Origin: DASUPK01 sp963744105
GTDB lineage: Bacteria; Actinomycetota; Thermoleophilia; Solirubrobacterales; 70-9
Assembly (NCBI GenBank): GCA_963744105.1
Contig: CAVUSJ010000004.1
Span: forward strand, 682,001 to 746,000
Reading direction: 5' to 3'
Length of the DNA: 64,000 bases
Each line of letters opens with the position of its first letter. The stretch's first letter is position 1. A program made the position numbers and the translations under genes. The notes beneath the pieces were generated by a model. It had not been told where the DNA came from. It searched no databases and saw nothing but the letters and a program-made list of their open reading frames with translations. Positions 1-7,727 of the stretch are shown here, in pieces.

Positions 1-2
1 TC

Positions 3-359
3 CTGCCTCAGGTCTCGGTGCTGCCGCACGTCGATCTCGTGATCACCCACGGTGGCAACAACACGACCACCGAGAGCCTTCACTTCGGCAAGCCGATGAT
101 CATCCTGCCGATCTTCTGGGACCAGCACGACAACGCGCAGCGGATCGACGAGACCGGCTTCGGGATTCGACTGCCCACCTACTCGTTCGGGGACGGCGAC
201 CTGCCCGCGGCGATCGACCGGCTGCTGGCCGACCGCGATCTCGGCGGCCGCCTCGAGGACATCTCGAAGAGGCTGCAGGCGTCTCCCGGGAACGAGCGGG
301 CGGCGGACCTGATCGAGCGGGTCGCCGTCTCCGGCGAACCGGTCACCCTGGACGGCTAG
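3..359 (+). CDS. Glycosyltransferase, MGT/UGT-like, C-terminal part (5' end outside window)
   Basis: The reading frame is already open at the left edge (in-frame codons read LPQVS before VLPHVDLVITHGG), so this is the C-terminal end of a longer protein. The segment THGGNNTTTESLHFGKPMI followed by P.FWDQHDNA is the nucleotide-sugar binding signature of GT-B family 1 transferases (macrolide/UDP-glucuronosyl type): a His-Gly-Gly turn, then a Pro and a Asp-Gln pair that contact the sugar. It should transfer a sugar from an NDP donor to a lipid or small molecule; the acceptor cannot be told. Its stop codon shares CTAG with the convergent secretion ATPase gene. Confidence 0.85.
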   Translation: MPQVSVLPHVDLVITHGGNNTTTESLHFGKPMIILPIFWDQHDNAQRIDETGFGIRLPTYSFGDGDLPAAIDRLLADRDLGGRLEDISKRLQASPGNERAADLIERVAVSGEPVTLDG

Positions 360-2092
360 GCGTCGCCGACGACGCGCATGACCTCGGCGACCGAGGTGAT
401 GCCCTGGCGAACCTTCTCGAGGCCGTCGTCGCGCATCCGGTGCATCCCGGCGGCCACGGCTGCGGCCTCGATGTCGCCGCTCGAGGCCTTGGCGACGATC
501 AGCCCGCGGATCTCCTCGGTCAGCGTCATGACCTCGTAGAGGCCGACCCGGCCGCGGTAGCCGGTCCCGAGGCAGCTCACGCAGCCCTGCGGCTCGAAGA
601 CGGTCGGCGCGGTCCCGTTCTCGACCACGCCCAACGCGCTCAACTCCGCGCTCGACGGGTTGGCGGGCTGCTTGCAGGAGTCGCAGAGCCGCCGCGCGAG
701 GCGCTGGCCGACGATGCAACGGATCCCCGAAGCGATCAGGAAGGGCTCGACGCCCATGTCGATCAGGCGCACAGCGGTGATCGCGGCGCTGTTGGTGTGC
801 AGGGTGGAGAGGACGAGGTGACCGGTGAGAGCCGCCTCCATCGCGACCTGGGCGGTCTCGCGGTCGCGGATCTCCCCGACCATCAGCGCATCCGGGTCCG
901 AGCGCACCATCGAGCGCAGGCCCGAGGCGAAGGTGACGCCGGCACTGGGGTTGACGTGGATCTGCTTGATGCCTTCGACCTCGTACTCGACCGGGTCCTC
1001 GATGCTGATCAGGGTGCGGTCCGGCGTGTTGAGCTCGCGGAGCAGCGCGTAAAGCGTGGTGGTCTTGCCGGTGCCGGTCGGGCCGGTGGCGAGAATCGCG
1101 CCCTGGATCTGGCCGACGGCGTCGAGCACCAGCCGCTGGTCCTCGGGGCGCATGCCGAGCGAGTCGAGGTCGAGGACGACGCGATCCTTGTCGAGGATCC
1201 GCATCACGACCGACTCCCCTCGGATCACGGGCAGGGTGGCCACGCGGATGTCGATGTGGCGGTCGTCGACGTTGAGCGCGATACGACCGTCCTGTGGGAC
1301 CCGGCGCTCGGCGATGTCGAGCTCGGCCATGATCTTGATCCGCGAGACCAGACCGGGCACCAGGTTGTTGGGGACCGTGGTCGAATCGACCATGACGCCG
1401 TCCACGCGGTAGCGGACCTGCATCGCCTCGGTGCGCGGGTCGAAGTGGATGTCGGAGGCGGCGCGGCCGACCGCGTCGGCGATGATCGAATGAACCAGCT
1501 TGACCACCGGCGCCTGTGAAGCCGAGGCGCGGAGCTCGACCACCTCGCCGCCGTCGGCGGTCTCCTCCTGGATCTCCTTCACCGAGCCGCTCAGGCCGGT
1601 GAGACGCGAAATCAGCGCAGTGATCGCGTCCGGTGTCGCGACCGCGCGCGCGACCTCGTAGCCGGTCGCCATCGCGATGTTGTCCGGCCCGAGGACGTTG
1701 GAGGGATCGGAGGTGGCTACCAGCAGCCCGCCTCCATCGAGAAAGGCGATCGGGATCGAGCCATAGCGACGTGCCTCGGTGGCGTCGACCAGGTTGGCGG
1801 CGCCCTGATCCACCTCGAAGACGTTGAGGTCCACGTACGCGAGCGAGTTGCGCTCGGCCAGGATTCTGGCCAGCTGGTCCGCGTCGATGATCCCGCTCTC
1901 CACCATGAGGGCGCCCACGGGCCGGTTCGTCTCCTGCACCTGGGCCATGACCCGCTCAACGAGCTCGCGGTCGGCGAATCCGAGGTCGACGGCGACTTCG
2001 CCCAGGCGACGAGACGGGTCGCTCGCGCCGCTCGGCGGAACGATTCCGGGCACGTTGAGCGTGGCCGCAGGGGTGAGCGTGTTCGGGTTCAT
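356..2092 (-). CDS. Type II secretion / type IV pilus assembly ATPase (GspE/PilB family)
   Basis: Hexameric cytoplasmic motor ATPase that drives pseudopilus or pilus assembly. The 578-residue protein has an N-terminal MshEN/GspE-N domain (about residues 30-165), then the ATPase core with SDIHFDP, Walker A GPTGTGKTTT near residue 335, an Asp box (SIEDPVE), Walker B (DALMVGEIRD) and the His box (LSTLHTN). The C-terminal CDSC...CVSC zinc tetracysteine is typical of GspE/PilB and argues against the retraction motor PilT. Length matches the family. A purine-rich AGGGGGA lies just upstream of the ATG. No other pilus gene is next to it here; the rest of the machinery would have to lie elsewhere. The 3' end overlaps the glycosyltransferase stop. 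Confidence 0.93.
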   Translation of the reverse strand: MNPNTLTPAATLNVPGIVPPSGASDPSRRLGEVAVDLGFADRELVERVMAQVQETNRPVGALMVESGIIDADQLARILAERNSLAYVDLNVFEVDQGAANLVDATEARRYGSIPIAFLDGGGLLVATSDPSNVLGPDNIAMATGYEVARAVATPDAITALISRLTGLSGSVKEIQEETADGGEVVELRASASQAPVVKLVHSIIADAVGRAASDIHFDPRTEAMQVRYRVDGVMVDSTTVPNNLVPGLVSRIKIMAELDIAERRVPQDGRIALNVDDRHIDIRVATLPVIRGESVVMRILDKDRVVLDLDSLGMRPEDQRLVLDAVGQIQGAILATGPTGTGKTTTLYALLRELNTPDRTLISIEDPVEYEVEGIKQIHVNPSAGVTFASGLRSMVRSDPDALMVGEIRDRETAQVAMEAALTGHLVLSTLHTNSAAITAVRLIDMGVEPFLIASGIRCIVGQRLARRLCDSCKQPANPSSAELSALGVVENGTAPTVFEPQGCVSCLGTGYRGRVGLYEVMTLTEEIRGLIVAKASSGDIEAAAVAAGMHRMRDDGLEKVRQGITSVAEVMRVVGDA

Positions 2093-2139
2093 TCCCCCTA
2101 CCTATCGGCCGCTGCGCCCAAGAATTGAATCCCCACTAC

Positions 2140-2145
2140 TAGACT
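2140..2145 (+). promoter_or_regulatory. -10 element TAGACT of the SRP RNA
   Basis: TAGACT lies 6-7 nt before the predicted 5' end of the SRP RNA. The same hexamer precedes dnaX (2867-2872), supporting it as a housekeeping -10. No clear -35 is visible at normal spacing. Confidence 0.45.
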
Positions 2146-2151
2146 CTCTTT

Positions 2152-2425
2152 CGGACCGTGCTAGGCGGGGAATTAGCGGTGCCCTGTAATCCGCAACCCG
2201 CTCAAGCGGAGCTGAATTCCCTTACGAGGGACCGGCCCTCGGGGCCGGGTCGCCACAGGCGGCGTTGACGGCCAGGTCCTGCGCAGTGTCGGCCTGTGAA
2301 CCAGGTCAGGTCCGGAAGGAAGCAGCCTTAAGCGGTAGCCGACATGTGATGCAGGCAAGCCTGGCCCGAGCCAAAAGCGGCGAACACGCCCGGGAGCCTC
2401 GTCTCGAGGACGGGTGCACGGTCCA
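2152..2425 (+). ncRNA. ffs: Signal recognition particle RNA, long bacterial form with Alu domain
   Basis: The universally conserved SRP S-domain core GGTCAGGTCCGGAAGGAAGC lies at 2304-2323, enclosed by nested helices: TGTCGGC 2287-2293 with GCCGACA 2338-2344, CCTGC 2278-2282 with GCAGG 2351-2355, and GGCCAGG 2270-2276 with CCTGGCC 2360-2366. Upstream, GTGCTAGGCGGGGAATTAGC and GGTGCCCTGTA (2159 on) resemble the Alu domain of Bacillus scRNA. The termini close with a perfect 9-bp helix, GGACCGTGC 2153-2161 with GCACGGTCC 2416-2424. Together this predicts an RNA of about 270 nt rather than the short 4.5S form. It partners Ffh in co-translational targeting. It sits just upstream of dnaX, a common bacterial neighbourhood. 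Confidence 0.95.
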
Positions 2426-2435
2426 TATTTCGCCC

Positions 2436-2804
2436 ATGCGCAGATACGGACTCCTCCTTCTCGCCTCACTGACCGTGGCCTCGCTGGCCGCGCCGGCCGC
2501 CGTCAACGCCCAGCGGAAGCCGACCCACAAGGAGAAGGTGCGGATCGCCCGGGTGGTGGACCTGCCCGCGAGGTGCGCGCGCGTGCGGGTCTCGACGGTG
2601 ACGAAGAAGCCGAAGTGGGGGTCGGTCTCATTCCGGCCCGGTCCGAGCCAGTGCGACCAGTTCGCCAGCAACGGCGTGAACGTGGTCAGGAAGGTCGTGG
2701 GGCACTGGCGATTCGTTACGGCGGGCAGCAGCTTCGACTGCCCCGGTCTCTACGCGAAGGTCCCTCAGCCTGTCGCGAAGGACCTCAAGATCAGCTGCAC
2801 CTGA
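2436..2804 (+). CDS. Small secreted protein, unknown function
   Basis: A 122-residue protein beginning 11 nt after the SRP RNA 3' end. It has a classical signal peptide (MRRYG, then LLLLASLTVASLAAPAAVNA, cleavage after about residue 26). The mature part is basic and has four cysteines in positions that could form two disulfides (ARCARV, PSQCDQF, FDCPG, KISCT). I do not recognise a domain. Longer upstream starts in the same frame would run through the SRP RNA, so this ATG was chosen. Its promoter is either an ATATTT-like element at 2425-2430 or read-through from the SRP RNA. Confidence 0.6.
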   Translation: MRRYGLLLLASLTVASLAAPAAVNAQRKPTHKEKVRIARVVDLPARCARVRVSTVTKKPKWGSVSFRPGPSQCDQFASNGVNVVRKVVGHWRFVTAGSSFDCPGLYAKVPQPVAKDLKISCT

Positions 2805-2866
2805 TCGCATCCCGGAGTTTCCGGGAGGCCGCGCCGCGGCGCGCGGGACAGGCGGAAGGCGGGGGA

Positions 2867-2872
2867 TAGACT
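2867..2872 (+). promoter_or_regulatory. -10 element TAGACT for leaderless dnaX
   Basis: TAGACT is separated by only 6 nt from the GTG start of dnaX, which would place the transcription start at the start codon. This is one of many TANNNT-N6-8-start arrangements in the window. Confidence 0.5.
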
Positions 2873-2878
2873 CGATTC

Positions 2879-4612
2879 GTGGCCGAATCCGCGTCTCTCT
2901 ATCGTCGGCACCGCCCGCAGAGCTTCAGCGAGGTGGTCGGTCAGGAGCACATCGTGCGCACCCTCTCCAACGCCGTGGAGCAGGGCCGCGTCCATCACGC
3001 CTACCTGTTCGTCGGCTCGCGGGGAACCGGCAAGACCTCGATGGCGAAGATCCTGGCCCGCTCGCTGAACTGCGTGAACGGCCCGACGCTCACGCCCTGC
3101 GGCGAGTGCGAGCCGTGCCGGACGATCGCGGCCGGCACGTCGCTCGACGTGATCGAGATGGACGCCGCATCCAACCGCTCCGTGGACGACATCCGCGAGC
3201 TGCGTGAGCGGGTGGGCTTCGCGCCGGCCGCGGGCCGCTGGAAGGTCTACATCCTGGACGAGGCCCACATGCTCACCAAGGAGGCATGGAACGCCTTCCT
3301 CAAGACACTCGAGGAGCCGCCGCCCAACACAGTCTTCGTCCTGGCGACCACCGAGCCGCAGAAGGTGATGGCGACGATCGTCGACCGGTGCCAGCGCTTC
3401 GACTTCCAGCGCCCCTCCCTCGAGCAGATCGCGGAGGTCGTTCGCCGCGTCGCCGTGGCCGAGTCGATCCAGATCGAGGACGGCGCCGTCGCCCTGATCT
3501 CCCGCTCGGCGACCGGGAGCTTCCGCGACGCCCTCGGCACGCTCGACCAGCTGGTCGCCTTCGGAGGCGACTCCGTCACCACCGACGAGGTGGTCGAGCT
3601 TCTGGGCGCCGCCGACGCCGAGCTCCTCTTCGACACGACGGACGCCCTCGCCGCTGGCGATGCCAAGACGGCGCTCGAGGCAGTGGAGCGGCTGTCCCAC
3701 TCCGGCCGAGATCCCGGCCAGTTCGCCAGGGACCTGATCGCCCACCTGCGCCAGCTGCTGGTTGCGCGAGCAACCGGCGCCGTCCCCGAGTCGTTCACGG
3801 TGACCGTCGCTCAGCCCGAGCGACTGGCGGAGCAGGCAAAGAAGATGGACGACGCCAAGCTGATGGGTGCGATCGACTCGCTGAGCGCAGCGGTCGCGGC
3901 GATGCGCGAGGGCGATGACCCCCGCCTGACCCTGGAGGTGGCCCTGCTGAAGGTGGCCACCCCGTCGCTGGATTCGTCCCGCGAAGCGCTTCTGCGCCGC
4001 ATCGAGTCGCTGGAGTCCCGGTTGACTGGCGGCGCGCCCGGGGAGTCGTCCTCAGCAGGCGGGGCCAGCGATGGGGGCGACGCTAGGGCTCAAGCCGAAG
4101 TTGAGCGGGCCATCGAACAGCCGGAGCCTGCTGAGGCCGACACCCCGGCCACGCCGCCGGTGGACGACGCTCCTGAGGCATCGGAGCCGGAGGCGCCGGT
4201 GGCCACCGCGATGGTCGAGATCGAGCGGGTCGTCGAGCTCTGGCCGGCCGTCGTCGATCACGTGCGAGGCAGCGGCTCGGCGATGCTGTCGACGTTGTTC
4301 GACGAAGCCCGACCGCTCGCCATCGACGAGGAGCGCTCGATGCTTCGGGTCGGCTTCCCCTCCTCAGCCAAGTTCAACAAGAAGAAGGCGGAGGCGACGG
4401 TCAATGTCGAGCGGATGACGGAGGCGATCACCGTGATCGTCGGAACCAGGATGCGCCCCGTCTACGAGCTGGTCGAGAAGGAAGCGCCGCAGGCCGCGCC
4501 GGAGACATCCACCGAGGTGAACGAGGATGATCTGGTCGACATGATCAAGGACAACTTCGACGCGACGGAGGTCGTCTCCGAGGACGACGCGCGTGAAAGC
4601 GAGGCGGGTTGA
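2879..4612 (+). CDS. dnaX: DNA polymerase III subunit gamma/tau
   Basis: Clamp-loader ATPase of the replicative polymerase. The 577-residue protein has Walker A GSRGTGKTS (residues 47-55), a four-Cys zinc module (C65, C74, C77, C80), the Walker B/DEAH box ILDEAHMLT near residue 127 and the sensor-1 region. An acidic, Pro/Glu-rich linker (about 375-440) leads into a C-terminal tau-like domain. I see no obvious slippery heptamer that would generate a separate gamma form. The GTG start fits the TAGACT just upstream. The stop TGA overlaps the ATG of the next gene (TGATG), so dnaX, ybaB and probably recR are co-expressed. Confidence 0.96.
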   Translation: MAESASLYRRHRPQSFSEVVGQEHIVRTLSNAVEQGRVHHAYLFVGSRGTGKTSMAKILARSLNCVNGPTLTPCGECEPCRTIAAGTSLDVIEMDAASNRSVDDIRELRERVGFAPAAGRWKVYILDEAHMLTKEAWNAFLKTLEEPPPNTVFVLATTEPQKVMATIVDRCQRFDFQRPSLEQIAEVVRRVAVAESIQIEDGAVALISRSATGSFRDALGTLDQLVAFGGDSVTTDEVVELLGAADAELLFDTTDALAAGDAKTALEAVERLSHSGRDPGQFARDLIAHLRQLLVARATGAVPESFTVTVAQPERLAEQAKKMDDAKLMGAIDSLSAAVAAMREGDDPRLTLEVALLKVATPSLDSSREALLRRIESLESRLTGGAPGESSSAGGASDGGDARAQAEVERAIEQPEPAEADTPATPPVDDAPEASEPEAPVATAMVEIERVVELWPAVVDHVRGSGSAMLSTLFDEARPLAIDEERSMLRVGFPSSAKFNKKKAEATVNVERMTEAITVIVGTRMRPVYELVEKEAPQAAPETSTEVNEDDLVDMIKDNFDATEVVSEDDARESEAG

Positions 4613-4947
4613 TGCCCCAAGGGCCCAACATGAATCAGCTGCTCAAGCAGGCTCAGCAGATGCAGGCCGAGATGGCCAAGGCTCAGGAGCAGCTCAAGAA
4701 CGAGACCGTCGAGGCGAGCGCCGGCGGCGGCATGGTCAAGGTGACGATGACCGGCGACATGGAGCTCCGGCAGATCGAGATCTCTCCCGATGCGGTGGAC
4801 CCGGAGGACGTCGACATGCTGCAGGACATGGTCACGGCGGCCGTCAACGAGGCCCTGCGCTCGGCGCAGGAGCTGGCGGCCAACCGCATGGGCGGGATCG
4901 CCGGGCTCGGCGGGGGCGGTGGCCTTCCGGGCCTGCCCGGTATGTAG
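4612..4947 (+). CDS. ybaB: YbaB/EbfC family nucleoid-associated protein
   Basis: A 111-residue dimeric DNA-binding protein of the family almost always found between dnaX and recR. The N-terminus MNQLLKQAQQMQAEMAKAQEQL forms the long helix of the family (residues 8-29). It is followed by VEASAGGGMVKVTMTGDMEL, the core beta hairpin, and by the second helix with MVTAAVNEALRSAQE; the tail is Gly-rich. Translation is coupled to dnaX through a one-base TGATG overlap. A TTG three bases upstream is possible but less likely. It is thought to help organise DNA and to support RecR-linked repair. Confidence 0.93.
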   Translation: MPQGPNMNQLLKQAQQMQAEMAKAQEQLKNETVEASAGGGMVKVTMTGDMELRQIEISPDAVDPEDVDMLQDMVTAAVNEALRSAQELAANRMGGIAGLGGGGGLPGLPGM

Positions 4948-4962
4948 GGCCTACCCGGTCCC

Positions 4963-4968
4963 TACGCT
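4963..4968 (+). promoter_or_regulatory. -10 element TACGCT upstream of recR
   Basis: TACGCT is followed by exactly 6 nt and then the recR ATG. No Shine-Dalgarno is visible in those 6 nt, so recR may have its own leaderless transcript in addition to the dnaX operon transcript. Confidence 0.4.
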
Positions 4969-4974
4969 TCTGCC

Positions 4975-5565
4975 ATGTACGCGGGACCGATCAGCCAGCT
5001 GATCGCCGAGCTCTCCAAGTTGCCGGGAATCGGCCAGCGCACCGCGCAGCGGCTCGCCTTCCACATCCTCCGCGCCAGCGACGAGGACGCCCTCGGCCTG
5101 TCGGACGCGATTCGTGAGGTGAAGGAGAAGGTCGGCCTGTGCGAGGTCTGCTTCAACCTGGCCGAGGGGCCGCGCTGCCGCATCTGCGAGGACCCGCGCC
5201 GCGACAGCTCCCTGATCTGCGTGGTCGAGGAGCCGGCCGACGTGATCCCGATCGAGCGGACCGGCGAGTACCGCGGCCTCTACCATGTGCTCGGCGGGGC
5301 GCTCTCACCGATCGACGGGATCGATCCGGAGGACCTGCGGATCGCCGAGCTGATCGACCGCGTCGACGAAGACGTCAAGGAGGTGGTGCTCGCGACGAAC
5401 CCCACCACCACGGGCGAGGCGACCGCGCTCCACATCGCCGACGCGCTCCGCGACCGCGTGACGGTGACGAGACTCGCCAGCGGCCTGCCGGTCGGCGCCG
5501 ACCTCGAGCATGCCGACGAGGTCACGCTCGGCAAGGCCCTGGCGGGGAGGCAATCCCTCTCGTAG
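4975..5565 (+). CDS. recR: Recombination mediator protein RecR
   Basis: RecFOR pathway protein that loads RecA onto gapped DNA. The 196-residue protein, of normal family length, has the N-terminal helix-hairpin-helix (LSKLPGIGQRTAQRLAFHIL, residues 13-32), the C4 zinc finger (C56, C59, C68, C71), the Toprim domain starting at LICVVEEPADV and containing ATNPTTTGEATA, and the C-terminal Walker B-like LASGLPVGADLEHADEVTLGKAL. It closes the dnaX-ybaB-recR cluster. Confidence 0.97.
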   Translation: MYAGPISQLIAELSKLPGIGQRTAQRLAFHILRASDEDALGLSDAIREVKEKVGLCEVCFNLAEGPRCRICEDPRRDSSLICVVEEPADVIPIERTGEYRGLYHVLGGALSPIDGIDPEDLRIAELIDRVDEDVKEVVLATNPTTTGEATALHIADALRDRVTVTRLASGLPVGADLEHADEVTLGKALAGRQSLS

Positions 5566-5619
5566 AGGCCCCCGTATTCAGGTGGTACTCACAACCATCT
5601 GACCGAATCAGGGGGAAGC

Positions 5620-6177
5620 ATGAGAGCGAAGAAGGGAATCTTCGTCGCCTGCATCGTTGCGGCGCTCGCCTTTGCGATCACGATCGCTGGAACCGCGACC
5701 GCCGCGCCCGGAGCCTCGAAGGCGGCGAAGAGGTGCAAGAAGAAGCACTCCACCAAGAAGAGGAAGAAGTGCAGGAAGAGGAGGGCCGATGCGATGCGCT
5801 CGCCGGTCATCCGCGCGACGCTGACCTGGTCGAACGGCGGCGCTGACGACGTCGACATGGACCTCTTCGTCTTCGATGGGAACGGCGGGATGGCCGGCGA
5901 CGGATCGAACACGATCCCGCTGAGCTCGATCACGCCCGATTTCGCCGGCCCGTCGGGAAGCGAGACGTTCACGGACAGCCTTTTCACTCCGCAGGCGGCT
6001 CGCGACCTGAGCTTCGGGGTCTGCTACTCGGCCGGGGCTCCCGTCCACACCGATTTCACGCTCACCTACGTGACGGCTGATGGAGCCATTCACGGCGACA
6101 GCCAGAGTCCGGGGAAGACCGCCCGCTTCGACTATCCCGGCGGGGTTGCGATCCCCTCGGGCTTCTGCTCACGCTAG
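5620..6177 (+). CDS. Secreted Lys/Cys-rich protein, paralogue of the next gene, unknown function
   Basis: A 185-residue exported protein with Shine-Dalgarno AGGGGGA 5 nt before the ATG. A signal peptide (MRAKKG, then IFVACIVAALAFAITIAGTATAAP) is followed by a strongly basic Lys/Cys stretch (KKCKKKHSTKKRKK, about residues 40-55). A beta-rich domain of about 120 residues then begins at IRATLTWSNG and contains DMDLFVFDGNGGMAGDGS, GSETFTD, FGVCYS and TYVTADG. The next gene has the same order and motifs, so this is a tandem duplication. The domain resembles the general layout of extracellular beta-sandwich folds, but I do not recognise the family. Confidence 0.75.
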   Translation: MRAKKGIFVACIVAALAFAITIAGTATAAPGASKAAKRCKKKHSTKKRKKCRKRRADAMRSPVIRATLTWSNGGADDVDMDLFVFDGNGGMAGDGSNTIPLSSITPDFAGPSGSETFTDSLFTPQAARDLSFGVCYSAGAPVHTDFTLTYVTADGAIHGDSQSPGKTARFDYPGGVAIPSGFCSR

Positions 6178-6267
6178 TGGACATTGATCTCACTCACACA
6201 CATGGGCGGCGTCACCGGTAGTAGGCTCGCCCGGAAACCCGGAAACAGCCGGAGAGGGGAACTCAGA

Positions 6268-6828
6268 ATGAGAAGGAAGAAGGGGCTTGTCCTGCTGGCG
6301 CTGCTGGCGCTGGCGGCTTTCACCATCACCGCGACCGTCGGCGGAAGCGCCAGTGCCGCCGGGGGCGCCGTGGCGGCCAAGAAGAAGTGCAAGAAGAAGA
6401 ACCACGCTTCATCCGCCAAGAAGAAGCGGTGCAAGAAGCGCAAGAACGTCCCGCCGGTGTCCGTGGTGCGCGCGAAGCTCACCTGGTCGAACGGTGAGAA
6501 CCCGAACGCGGATGTGGATCTGTTCGTGTTCGATTCGAGTGGTCGCACGGCCGGGAACGGGAGCGACGCGATTCCGGCAAGCGACCTCTCGCCGGATGTG
6601 ACCGGAGCGGCGGGCTCAGAGACGTTCACCGACCTGAACGCCAACCAGAAGCGCCCGTTCAGCTTCGGCGTTTGCTACTCGAACGCAGGCTCGGCTCACG
6701 TGGACTACACGATCACCTACGTGACGGCAGACGGCGTCAGCCATACCGACACCCGGAACCTGGGGAGCGATGACAGGGTCGACTACTCGGCCGACGGGGT
6801 ACCGATCCCGTCCTACTGCACGACCTAG
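6268..6828 (+). CDS. Secreted Lys/Cys-rich protein, tandem paralogue, unknown function
   Basis: A 186-residue paralogue of the preceding gene. The ATG was chosen because GGAGAGGGGA (6251-6260) gives a clear ribosome site and the signal peptide (MRRKKG, LVLLALLALAAFTITATVGGSASA) starts there; the longer upstream reading has no such support. The Lys/Cys stretch (KKKCKKKNH, KKKRCKKRKN, residues 38-60) is followed by the shared domain VRAKLTWSNG, DVDLFVFDSSGRTAGNGS, GSETFTD, FGVCYSNAG and TYVTADGVSH. Both paralogues keep one Cys in FGVCYS and one at the extreme C-terminus, compatible with a disulfide. It probably sits at the cell surface, with the basic stretch possibly binding acidic wall polymers (inference). 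Confidence 0.75.
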   Translation: MRRKKGLVLLALLALAAFTITATVGGSASAAGGAVAAKKKCKKKNHASSAKKKRCKKRKNVPPVSVVRAKLTWSNGENPNADVDLFVFDSSGRTAGNGSDAIPASDLSPDVTGAAGSETFTDLNANQKRPFSFGVCYSNAGSAHVDYTITYVTADGVSHTDTRNLGSDDRVDYSADGVPIPSYCTT

Positions 6829-6875
6829 GTATCGCAGCACGAAGTCGACAGCGGACCGCCGGGCTCATCCTCGCG

Positions 6876-6935
6876 ATGAGCCTGGCGGCTCTCGCTGTTC
6901 TCTCGGCGGGCTCTGCCGTCGCCCTCTGCGGCTGA
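6876..6935 (+). CDS. Possible 19-residue hydrophobic peptide
   Basis: A short ATG frame encodes MSLAALAVLSAGSAVALCG and then stops. In-frame codons upstream (RTAGLILA) extend the hydrophobic run, so it could be a single-span membrane peptide with a non-ATG start or a leftover signal sequence. There is no good Shine-Dalgarno. It lies in the 108-bp gap before the convergent DUF6458 gene, where I see nothing else. Confidence 0.2.
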   Translation: MSLAALAVLSAGSAVALCG

Positions 6936-6936
6936 G

Positions 6937-7176
6937 CTACATGCGGCGGGTCGGATCGTCGTACCCGCTGCGGCGCTGCGGAGACTCGTCCCGATCCTTC
7001 GGCGGCCCGCCCTGCTGGACCAGCTCGTAGAGCAGTGACAGCGCCAGGCCCGCGCCGCCGGCGATCATCAGGATCAGGCCGACGGTCTGGATGTTGATGA
7101 CGTCCGAGTGGACGTTGATCGCGTAGCGCAGGATGGCGCCGATCGCGATCAGGAAGATGGCCGTGGCAATGGTCAC
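6937..7176 (-). CDS. Small two-helix membrane protein (DUF6458-like)
   Basis: A 79-residue protein with two hydrophobic helices (TIATAIFLIAIGAILRYAI and VGLILMIAGGAGLALSLLYEL), separated by a short HSDVINIQ loop and followed by a charged tail with RRSGYDDPTRR. This matches the actinobacterial DUF6458 family, whose function is unknown. The GTG start overlaps the carbonic anhydrase stop by 4 bp (GTGA), so it is translationally coupled and is the last gene of the PadR-MMPL-carbonic anhydrase operon. Confidence 0.8.
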   Translation of the reverse strand: MTIATAIFLIAIGAILRYAINVHSDVINIQTVGLILMIAGGAGLALSLLYELVQQGGPPKDRDESPQRRSGYDDPTRRM

Positions 7177-7727
7177 GATCCGGCAGCATAGCCGCGCCCT
7201 TCGGCGCCACCCGGGACGATCGTCTCCACGAGGCCGGTGACGACGTCATAGACATGGCCCGACACGGCGATCCGCGGCGAAATGGCAGATGCGGAGCGAA
7301 GCCGCACGACGTCGCTCGTGACCGTGGCCCGGGGGTCGAGGATCGCCCGGTCCGTGAGAGTGGATTCATCGGCGCCGATCCGGTTGGCGTAGCGGCGACG
7401 GAAATCGTCGTCCGAGAGCGCGCCGGTCCCGCACTGGGTGTGGTGCACCACGGCGACTTCGAACAGCGGCCCGTCGGGGATCGCGTTCTCGACGAGCTGG
7501 CCGATGAAGGCAACGTCGTTGATCACCTCCGGGGTGACCCGGCCGCCGACGTTGCGGACGACCACCGCGTCGCCGAGCCCGAGGTCGAGGAAGTGCGCGG
7601 GGTCAACGCGCGGATCGAGGCAGGTGACGACGAACAGGCGCAGGTCGGGGAAGACCACGGCGCCCTGGTGGCCGCCTTCGGCGGCAAAGGCGCGGTTGCG
7701 CTCCAGCGCCGAGTCGACCCCGGTCAT
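7173..7727 (-). CDS. Beta-class carbonic anhydrase-like protein
   Basis: A 184-residue zinc enzyme interconverting CO2 and bicarbonate. Zinc ligands are visible in VTCLDPRVDP (Cys with the Asp-Arg dyad) and VVHHTQCG (His-x2-Cys). The segment DAVVVRNVGGRVTPEV is the usual beta-CA core. The ATG at 7727 overlaps the MMPL stop (ATGA), so the longer upstream reading through the MMPL gene is discarded. Its 3' end overlaps the DUF6458 start in the same way. Some members of this branch act on other substrates (CS2, COS), and the sequence does not decide between them. Confidence 0.88.
   Translation of the reverse strand: MTGVDSALERNRAFAAEGGHQGAVVFPDLRLFVVTCLDPRVDPAHFLDLGLGDAVVVRNVGGRVTPEVINDVAFIGQLVENAIPDGPLFEVAVVHHTQCGTGALSDDDFRRRYANRIGADESTLTDRAILDPRATVTSDVVRLRSASAISPRIAVSGHVYDVVTGLVETIVPGGAEGRGYAAGS

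Noticed and set aside
440..1519. Long plus-strand frame opposite the secretion ATPase
   Set aside because: The minus strand encodes an unmistakable GspE/PilB protein with all motifs; the plus frame has no recognisable domain and the composition of an antisense shadow.
2125..2130. TTGAAT as the -35 of the SRP RNA promoter
   Set aside because: It is only 9 bp upstream of the TAGACT -10, far from the 16-18 bp needed.
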